DNA of 11,982 nt from Bacteroidaceae bacterium. Its GTDB lineage: Bacteria > Bacteroidota > Bacteroidia > Bacteroidales > Bacteroidaceae. The notes under the pieces were generated by a model. It did not search any database. It was not told the origin of the DNA and worked only from the letters and a program-made list of their open reading frames with translations. The stretch spans positions 1 through 11,982 of the forward strand of contig JAEDNQ010000064.1 in NCBI GenBank assembly GCA_016302435.1, in the 5' to 3' direction. The translations under genes were made by a program, and so were the position numbers. The number at the start of each line of letters is the position of its first letter. The stretch's first letter is position 1. Of the stretch, positions 7,424 to 11,982 are shown piece after piece.

Positions 7424-7520
7424 GTGGTGAGAAGGGATATATGTGTGTTGTGGCGTTCTTTTATGGTAGCTTGATGGGGGTGCGGGATGGTGATGGAGGT
7501 AAATGGGCTGAGGACTGCAG

Positions 7521-7560
7521 CAAAAAATATAGGGCTGAAGCCCGTGGTGGATTTCAGCCC
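7521..7560 (-). terminator. Intrinsic terminator of the tRNA-Glu/rpsT unit
   Basis: On the minus strand, GGGCTGAA (7560-7553) pairs with TTCAGCCC (7539-7532) and is followed by TATATTTTTT (7530-7521). It lies about 60 nt past the rpsT stop. The remaining part of the 199-nt gap to 7423 shows no gene. Confidence 0.9.
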
Positions 7561-7622
7561 TTTTGTTGTCTCATGAAAATAGATTTACCTGTGTAACCTA
7601 TTCCTGTGTCTCTTTTGCTGCA

Positions 7623-7877
7623 TTAAGCGAGCTTAGAGATATGCTTGGCTGCACCAGACTTGAGGTTGGCAGCCTTCTTCCAGTGGATGATGTTCTGCTT
7701 AGCAAGCTTGTCGAGCATCTTCTGGAGCTTTGGGAACATTGCCTGCGCCTCAGCCTTGTCTGTGGTCTTGCGGAGGTCGCGGAGGTAGTTACGCATTGTC
7801 TTGGCGTAGTAACGATTGTGGAGTCTGCGCTTCTCGTTCTGACGGAGGCGCTTGAGACATGACTTGTGATGTGCCAT
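7623..7877 (-). CDS. rpsT: Small ribosomal subunit protein bS20
   Basis: The 84-residue, very basic protein begins MAHHKSCLKRLRQNEKRRLHNRYYAKTMRNYLRDL and carries the family's Ala/Lys-rich C-terminal helix (KKAANLKSGAAKHISKLA). bS20 is a primary 16S rRNA binder of the 30S body. The ATG at 7875-7877 gives the typical MA(H/N)HKS start; longer in-frame starts up to 7994 would add unrelated sequence from the leader. It sits 130 nt downstream of the tRNA-Glu gene and is likely transcribed with it from the promoter at 8132-8163. Confidence 0.96.
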   Translation of the reverse strand: MAHHKSCLKRLRQNEKRRLHNRYYAKTMRNYLRDLRKTTDKAEAQAMFPKLQKMLDKLAKQNIIHWKKAANLKSGAAKHISKLA

Positions 7878-8007
7878 TTGTTTGTTGTTGTTTGAAAGTT
7901 GTTGAAAAGTGTGTTGATAGCAGGAGTTCGATGTGGTATGGCCATTGACCTCGCACCCTTCTCCAAAATAAAAGGGCTGTATCTTTCGATGCATCCCTTG
8001 TATTCAG

Positions 8008-8079
8008 TAGCCCATAGCAGAGTCGAACTGCTCTTTAGAGAATGAAAATCTCTCGTCCTAACCGATAGACGAATGGGCC
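8008..8079 (-). tRNA. tRNA-Glu (anticodon TTC)
   Basis: The minus strand folds as a complete cloverleaf. The acceptor stem is GGCCCAT/ATGGGCT with a terminal G1-U72 pair and discriminator A73. The D arm contains TCGGTTAGGAC, the anticodon stem is AGAGA/TCTCT around loop TTTTCAT (anticodon TTC), and the T arm is AGCAG/CTGCT with loop TTCGACT. The 3' CCA is not encoded (CTG follows A73), so it must be added after processing. It shares a transcript with rpsT. Confidence 0.96.
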
Positions 8080-8131
8080 AGCCTGTGGAGCTCAGCTCCG
8101 AGCAAAACTTGTTGTTTTTGTTTTGCGAGTG

Positions 8132-8163
8132 CAAAGGTACGAACTATTTGTGAACTGACAAAA
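8132..8163 (-). promoter_or_regulatory. Primary-sigma promoter of tRNA-Glu/rpsT
   Basis: On the minus strand the -33 element TTTTG (8163-8159) is followed by exactly 19 nt and then TACCTTTG (8139-8132). This matches the Bacteroides consensus TTTG-N19-TAnnTTTG. The TSS would be near 8125, giving a leader of about 45 nt before the mature tRNA. Confidence 0.85.
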
Positions 8164-8234
8164 CATTTTGGGCTTTTTTTTCAGTTTAAGGCAAATTTTT
8201 CTTGTTTAGGCCCTTTTATCTGCCGAAAAATGCC

Positions 8235-8242
8235 TAACTTTG
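8235..8242 (+). promoter_or_regulatory. Candidate -7 box for recO
   Basis: TAACTTTG fits the TAnnTTTG -7 consensus. The -33 region at about 8212-8216 has only a weak match (CTTTT). A TSS near 8249 would give a leader of about 97 nt before the recO ATG at 8346. It is divergent from the tRNA-Glu promoter. Confidence 0.45.
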
Positions 8243-8345
8243 CCGTGTTTTATTGCAGAGACACGAATTTGCCCTTTCTGCAAGATTCGGTTTACGGAGG
8301 GGACTTCTTGCCCCTGCCTTATATATTTACATCGAATACACACAC

Positions 8346-9077
8346 ATGCTCGAAACATTCAGGGGCATAGTGCTCCGAACAGTCAAATATGGCGACACCT
8401 CTCTTGTGGTAGACCTCTACACGCGCGAGTATGGTCGCAAGTCCTTCACCACCTCGTCCGCTCGCATCAAGCGGTCTGTGTGCGGTGTGTCCTTCTGGCA
8501 ACCGATGTCTATGCTTGAAATGACAGCCGACATCAGGCAGGCTTCCTCTCGTTTGCCTCGACTGACCGATGTGCGCAGCTACCGTTGCTACTCCGACTTG
8601 CCTTATTCTCCTGTCAAGTCTACTCTCGCCTTGTTTCTGGCGGAGTTTCTTTGTGCAGCCTTGAAGGACGAGAGAGAGGACGGGGCTCTATACCAGTATG
8701 TGGAGTCTTCCCTCCTTTGGCTTGATGCGGTGAGGCAGCCGATGGCCATAGCCAATTTCCACTTGGTCTTCATCATGCGCCTCACTCGTTTTGTAGGCAT
8801 CTATCCCAACATGGAGGGTGAGGGAGAGTATTTCGACCTTGTGTCGGGATGCTACACACGTGTGCGCCCAATACATTCTCATGTTCTTGTGGCAGACGAG
8901 GCAAAGGCTTTGCCACTGCTCTATCGTATGAGTTTTCACAATCTCCATCTCTACTCCTTAACGCGGCACGAACGCATGAGGGTGCTTAGTGTCCTCAATG
9001 ACTATTACCGCATACATCTGCCTGGATTTCCTGAACTGAAGTCGATAGAGGTGCTGCACGACCTCTATTCTGCATGA
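8346..9077 (+). CDS. recO: DNA repair protein RecO
   Basis: RecO promotes RecA loading and strand annealing in the RecFOR gap-repair pathway. The 243-residue product begins MLETFRGIVLRTVKYGDTSLVVDLYTREYG, the typical N-terminal OB-fold entry. It continues with the helical part (FLAEFLCAALKDERED, FHLVFIMRLTRFVGIYPN) and ends in SIEVLHDLYSA. The four-Cys zinc motif of some bacterial RecO proteins is absent. The ATG at 8346 is preferred over a TTG frame opening at 8253, because the homologous N-terminus starts there and the extra 31 residues are not family-like. It is upstream of licD with a 183-nt gap. Confidence 0.9.
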   Translation: MLETFRGIVLRTVKYGDTSLVVDLYTREYGRKSFTTSSARIKRSVCGVSFWQPMSMLEMTADIRQASSRLPRLTDVRSYRCYSDLPYSPVKSTLALFLAEFLCAALKDEREDGALYQYVESSLLWLDAVRQPMAIANFHLVFIMRLTRFVGIYPNMEGEGEYFDLVSGCYTRVRPIHSHVLVADEAKALPLLYRMSFHNLHLYSLTRHERMRVLSVLNDYYRIHLPGFPELKSIEVLHDLYSA

Positions 9078-9182
9078 GGGAAATGGCTGTGGGGGGCGGC
9101 TCTCCTGTAATGCAATATATATATTATGTACGTGCGTAAGTGTGAGTGTTGGCAAAAGATATTATGCCAGACAGAGCCCTCG

Positions 9183-9212
9183 TTGAGTGTAAACCCATAA
9201 TTATTAATCTTT
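9183..9212 (+). promoter_or_regulatory. Weak candidate promoter of the licD-like gene
   Basis: TTG at 9183-9185 is followed by 19 nt and TAATCTTT at 9205-9212, an imperfect TAnnTTTG. The TSS would be near 9219, about 42 nt before the ATG. The spacing is right but the -7 box is two bases off. Nothing else stands out in the 183-nt gap, and I see no terminator after recO. Confidence 0.3.
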
Positions 9213-9260
9213 TTGACGGTGGAAAGTTGTAGAACCCACCTATAAATACACATCACATAT

Positions 9261-10061
9261 ATGTCTTTCGACCCTAAAGAACTAAAAGAAAAATACAATC
9301 CTGATGGCTCAGTGCTGTGGAGGATGCAAGAGCGCATGCTCGAAGTGCTTATGGTTATAGATGGAATATGCCGCAAGCACCACATACCTTATTGGCTGTC
9401 AGGAGGCAGCATGCTCGGAGCCGTGAGGCATGGGGGCTTCATTCCGTGGGATGATGACCTTGACATAGAGATGCTGCGTCCCGACTTCGAGAGACTGATG
9501 AAGCTCTTGCCCTCCGAACTTCCAGAGACAATGGCTCTCCAGTGGCATACCACTGATCCCAACTACTTCTTCCAGTTTGCCAAGGTGCGCGACCGCCGCA
9601 GCCAACTCTTCGAGCGCAACGGCTATGACAAGGTGTGGAAAGAGCATGGCATCTGGGTTGACATCTTCCCTTTGGAGCGGGTGCCACTGTGGATGCACAA
9701 ATTGTCCAACGCAACTTTTGGTCATACATACAAGATGGTGCGCACGTCCGATGACATATCCGGTGTCATGCCTAAGGTGAGGGCGCTTGCTGCCTTCAAC
9801 CGCAATGTCATCTTCCCTATGCTCAGAGCTCTTGCCGCCATTCTGCCTTGCCGCTACTATGACTTCGGTCTTGGCATTCCCTATTTCCAACATAGCTTGA
9901 AGTCCGACTATATGCCTGTGAGATATGTCAAGTATGAGAATGTAGAAGCTCCGATAATGAAGGAAGCGGAGAAGTGCCTCTCTTATCGCTACGGAGACTA
10001 CATGCAACTGCCCAAAAATCCTGGATCGGAATATCATTCGGAGGATATAGAGATATATTGA
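9261..10061 (+). CDS. LicD-family phosphotransferase/nucleotidyltransferase-fold protein
   Basis: LicD proteins transfer phosphocholine or similar phosphate-linked groups onto surface glycans and belong to the nucleotidyltransferase fold. The 266-residue protein has the hallmark block WLSGGSMLGAVRHGGFIPWDDDLDIEM, with GGS at 48-50 and the metal-binding acidic cluster D64-D65-D66 and D68. Further on it has HGIWVDIFPLE near 128-138 and the late YGDYMQLP element near 245-252. The usual LicD ending after YGDYM is replaced by PKNPGSEYHSEDIEIY. There is no signal peptide or membrane helix, so it is cytoplasmic or membrane-peripheral. The acceptor is unknown, and no other glycan gene is nearby. It sits between recO and ttcA, with the ttcA leader array starting 28 nt after its stop. 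Confidence 0.88.
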   Translation: MSFDPKELKEKYNPDGSVLWRMQERMLEVLMVIDGICRKHHIPYWLSGGSMLGAVRHGGFIPWDDDLDIEMLRPDFERLMKLLPSELPETMALQWHTTDPNYFFQFAKVRDRRSQLFERNGYDKVWKEHGIWVDIFPLERVPLWMHKLSNATFGHTYKMVRTSDDISGVMPKVRALAAFNRNVIFPMLRALAAILPCRYYDFGLGIPYFQHSLKSDYMPVRYVKYENVEAPIMKEAEKCLSYRYGDYMQLPKNPGSEYHSEDIEIY

Positions 10062-10089
10062 TTTGTCTGAAGTCATTCGCCCGCAATTG

Positions 10090-10166
10090 GCAATCACTCA
10101 TCAGTAATCATTCATCACTCATCACTCATCAGTAATCATTCATCACTCATCAGTAATCATTCATCA
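10090..10166 (+). repeat. Heptanucleotide tandem array forming the ttcA leader
   Basis: Eleven contiguous 7-nt units end exactly at the base before the ATG at 10167. In order the types are GCAATCA (1), CTCATCA (4), GTAATCA (3) and TTCATCA (3), all ending in ATCA. A 21-bp super-unit CTCATCA-GTAATCA-TTCATCA occurs three times, with one extra CTCATCA. The array fills 77 of the 105 nt between the licD stop and the ttcA start. It shares GTAATCA, GCAATCA and TTCATCA units and orientation relative to the gene with the array upstream of tsaE (827-920). Confidence 0.97.
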
Positions 10167-10889
10167 ATGTTGGATTCATACACGACGATAAAGAAGCGAT
10201 TCAATAAGGGATGTGTCGACTACCGCCTCTTGGAGGACGGTGACCGCATCCTTGTTGCTGTGTCGGGAGGCAAAGACTCACTCTTGTTGGCAAGGCTGTT
10301 GGCCGAGCGTTCTCGCATCTTCCGTCCGTCGATACGTGTTGAGGCTGCACATGTTGTCATGGACAATATCCCGTATGAGACAGACGCAGAGTATCTTGAA
10401 CGGTTTTGTGGCGATGCTGGATTGCCTCTTCACATTCTCCATTCCCGTTTTGACCAAAGTACTGATTTGCGCAAGACTCGTTGCTTCCTGTGTGCGTGGC
10501 ATCGCCGCAAGGCTCTTTTCACCTTTGCCGTCGAGCGAGGTTTCAACAAGGTAGCCCTCGGCCATCATCAGGATGACATCCTCACCACGTGGCTCATGAA
10601 CATTGTCTACGAGGGGTCGGCAAAACCTGCCATGCCGCCGCGCCTCCGGCTCGAACATTACCCCCTTGACCTCATCCGCCCCTTATGCCTCGTGAGCGAG
10701 TGTGACATAGTGGCTGCAGCTCACGACCTGGGCTTTGTCAGGCAGAAAGTGCCGTGCCCATACGAGGAGGCATCGAGGAGAAGTGATGTGAATGCCATGT
10801 TTCGCCAGTTGGAGAACCTTAATCCTGAGGCGCGATACAGCATGTGGAAGGCAATGAATGGCGTGCGGACCTACCTAAAGAATTATTAA
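10167..10889 (+). CDS. ttcA: TtcA-type tRNA 2-thiocytidine synthetase
   Basis: TtcA thiolates C32 in the anticodon loop of some tRNAs, using an ATP-activated target and a [4Fe-4S] cluster. The 240-residue product has the PP-loop SGGKDS at residues 33-38, the CxxC pair C106-C109 (RCFLCAWHRR), the GHHQDD segment at 132-137 and a third conserved Cys, C198, in VPCPYE. That is the Cys pattern expected for the cluster. It is shorter than the roughly 310-residue E. coli TtcA. The ATG at 10167 is the first codon after the heptamer array; no Shine-Dalgarno sequence is visible. TtcA versus another PP-loop member of the TtcA/TtuA group is not fully separable by eye. Confidence 0.88.
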   Translation: MLDSYTTIKKRFNKGCVDYRLLEDGDRILVAVSGGKDSLLLARLLAERSRIFRPSIRVEAAHVVMDNIPYETDAEYLERFCGDAGLPLHILHSRFDQSTDLRKTRCFLCAWHRRKALFTFAVERGFNKVALGHHQDDILTTWLMNIVYEGSAKPAMPPRLRLEHYPLDLIRPLCLVSECDIVAAAHDLGFVRQKVPCPYEEASRRSDVNAMFRQLENLNPEARYSMWKAMNGVRTYLKNY

Positions 10890-10893
10890 TAGG

Positions 10894-10913
10894 GAGACTG
10901 TTTTGACAGTCTC
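10894..10913 (+). terminator. Short hairpin after ttcA, possible weak terminator
   Basis: GAGACTG (10894-10900) and CAGTCTC (10907-10913) form a perfect 7-bp stem with loop TTTTGA, directly after the ttcA stop. No T tract follows (GTAAACAAATATTTG). It could be a weak terminator, an mRNA-stabilising hairpin, or part of the control of the downstream lipoprotein gene, which starts 18 nt later. Confidence 0.4.
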
Positions 10914-10931
10914 GTAAACAAATATTTGCGA

Positions 10932-11816
10932 ATGAAAATGACAACTAAACATGTTTTTAAGGCGTTGATGCTATGCTTGGCAGTAGCGCTCAGCTTAATG
11001 TCGTGCGAACAGTTGGAGTGGGATACGGAAGATGCCGATGCAGATGATGTGCCCACGACAAAGGTCACATTGACAGCATCTTTGTTTTCTCAGATTCCCT
11101 TTGACGAACAGTCCAGAGCTGTGGGCAGCATAGATGCTGTTTGTTCAAAATTATCCTTTGTCGTGTTCGATGAAGAGGAAAAGGTTAAGGCCGTGCATCA
11201 GGTGGTAGGTGCCGAGTCTTTTGGTAATGTTACCATCGCTCTCGCTCCCGGCTCATATAAGGTGGTTGTCATTGCCCACAACAGTGCGTCTACTGCATCT
11301 GTGGCAGCCGACGGGCGCACCACCTTCGCTGATAATCTGGTCTCCGACACTTTCTATGCTTGCAAAGAACTGGAGGTGGGAGAAGACCCAGTGTCTCAAA
11401 CCATTGAGGTTGAGAGGGCTGTAGCCATGATTCGGATAGTGCCGACAGATGCTCTTCCCGAGTCGGCCAAACGATTAAAGTTTTACTATACGGGCGCATC
11501 GAGCACCTTCGACCCTTTCACAGGCTTTGGCTGTGTCAACTCTCGCCAGACGGTATACGTGGATGTTGTCGCAGGGCAAGACAAATATGAACTCTACACA
11601 TTCCCTCACGCGCAGGTGGACAATATAGACCTTGCAGTGACGGCACTTGGAGATAATGACAAAGTGGTTGCAGAACGCAAGTTCGAGGATTTGGAGGTGA
11701 CGGTCGGAATGATTTCCCAGTATAAGGGTAGTTTGTTCAGTGAGTCACTATCCGACGGAGGCATCAGCATCGTCGCTGACCCCGAATGGAAGGGTGTGTA
11801 TGATATTGAACCGTGA
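10932..11816 (+). CDS. FimB/Mfa2-family fimbrial-type lipoprotein
   Basis: The 294-residue product has a lipoprotein signal with lipobox LMSC and C25, followed by an acidic stretch (EQLEWDTEDADADD). The body is beta-rich and has the pattern of the FimB/Mfa2 anchor-subunit family of Bacteroidales: an early KLSFVVFDEEEKVKAVHQ strand pair, a LAPGSYKVVVIAHNS turn, DNLVSDTFYACKELEV, and VERAVAMIRIV. Such proteins anchor or cap type V fimbriae at the outer membrane. No fimbrillin (FimA/Mfa1-like) gene or other subunits are next to it, so the fimbrial role is not confirmed here. ATG 10932 is preferred to a TTG at 10926. No clear promoter or terminator was found, so it may be read through from ttcA. 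Confidence 0.75.
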   Translation: MKMTTKHVFKALMLCLAVALSLMSCEQLEWDTEDADADDVPTTKVTLTASLFSQIPFDEQSRAVGSIDAVCSKLSFVVFDEEEKVKAVHQVVGAESFGNVTIALAPGSYKVVVIAHNSASTASVAADGRTTFADNLVSDTFYACKELEVGEDPVSQTIEVERAVAMIRIVPTDALPESAKRLKFYYTGASSTFDPFTGFGCVNSRQTVYVDVVAGQDKYELYTFPHAQVDNIDLAVTALGDNDKVVAERKFEDLEVTVGMISQYKGSLFSESLSDGGISIVADPEWKGVYDIEP

Positions 11817-11857
11817 GAGACCTATCCCCTTCCATCAGAAATATTTTCCACCGTTTG

Positions 11858-11889
11858 TTTTGCCATGTCATAAATATCTCGTAAATTTG
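11858..11889 (+). promoter_or_regulatory. Primary-sigma promoter of the gene at 11933
   Basis: TTTTG (11858-11862), exactly 19 nt, then TAAATTTG (11882-11889): a full match to the Bacteroides -33/-7 consensus. The TSS would be near 11896, with a leader of about 37 nt. Confidence 0.8.
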
Positions 11890-11932
11890 CCGCCAAATAC
11901 AAGACATAGTGCCACACATAACATTTTCGGAT

Positions 11933-11982
11933 ATGGAAACCAAGCAACTGAAACGACTGCCCGTGGGCATACAGACATTCTC
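11933..11982 (+). CDS. N-terminus of probable AAA-ATPase-like/PD-(D/E)XK nuclease family protein (partial)
   Basis: Only 16 codons are inside the window: METKQLKRLPVGIQTF. The LP(V/I)GIQTF start is typical of a large Bacteroidales paralogous family with an AAA-ATPase-like domain followed by a PD-(D/E)XK nuclease domain, which continues roughly as FEKIRE...YVDKT. The call rests on this short motif plus a clear promoter and a well-placed ATG. The role of the family is not established; it is often present in many copies per genome. Confidence 0.6.
   Translation, partial: METKQLKRLPVGIQTF

Noticed and set aside
7878..7994. N-terminal extension of bS20
   Set aside because: bS20 starts MAHHKS; the upstream codons are tRNA-rpsT spacer.
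7598..8134. 178-codon minus-strand open frame over rpsT and tRNA-Glu
   Set aside because: It runs through a complete tRNA gene and overlaps bS20 in another frame.
8253..8345. N-terminal extension of RecO from a TTG
   Set aside because: The extra 31 residues are not RecO-like, and the family N-terminus begins at the ATG at 8346. The region is better read as leader.
9399..10097. 232-codon minus-strand open frame antisense to the LicD-like gene
   Set aside because: Shadow of a gene with a clear catalytic block; no independent motif or start signal.

Overview
The window looks like chromosomal DNA from a Bacteroidales bacterium, most likely Prevotella-like. The evidence is the type IX secretion (T9SS) genes porX and porW, a FimB/Mfa2-type fimbrial lipoprotein, a Bacteroidetes-type RecO, promoters with the TTTG / TAnnTTTG layout of the Bacteroides primary sigma factor, and near absence of Shine-Dalgarno sequences. 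Species cannot be fixed from the sequence alone.

Layout. Positions 1-400 hold a 20-bp tandem repeat followed by a 75-residue membrane protein that looks like a remnant of a phage or integrative element. Positions 416-5389 (minus strand) form a likely operon read porW, porX, tsaE: a T9SS outer-membrane TPR lipoprotein, the T9SS response regulator/PglZ phosphatase, and the ATPase of tRNA t6A synthesis. A 267-bp divergent region then leads to a small secreted Spy-like protein (5666-6184, plus), preceded by an ECF-sigma-like promoter. Next, on the minus strand, come a phytase-like/esterase-like lipoprotein (6350-7423) and a tRNA-Glu plus rpsT transcription unit (8079-7623) with a clear promoter and terminator. 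The plus strand then carries recO, a LicD-family transferase gene, a ttcA-like tRNA thiolation gene, a FimB/Mfa2-like lipoprotein and, cut by the window edge, the first 16 codons of a probable AAA-ATPase/PD-(D/E)XK protein with a clear promoter.

The most unusual feature is a pair of heptanucleotide tandem arrays. One has 13 units upstream of tsaE and the other 11 units upstream of ttcA. Both have units ending in ATCA, both are in the same orientation relative to their gene, both fill most of an intergenic gap of about 100 bp, and both run into the ATG itself (ATCAATG). The two genes modify tRNA anticodon-loop bases (t6A37 and s2C32). The arrays therefore make up the translation leaders of two functionally related genes and could vary in length by strand slippage. 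Whether this is regulatory or only a dispersed genomic repeat cannot be decided from one window.

A second theme is surface export. PorX, PorW, an ECF-type promoter beside them, a LicD transferase and a fimbrial lipoprotein all belong to cell-envelope biology, while recO, rpsT, tRNA-Glu, tsaE and ttcA are housekeeping genes.
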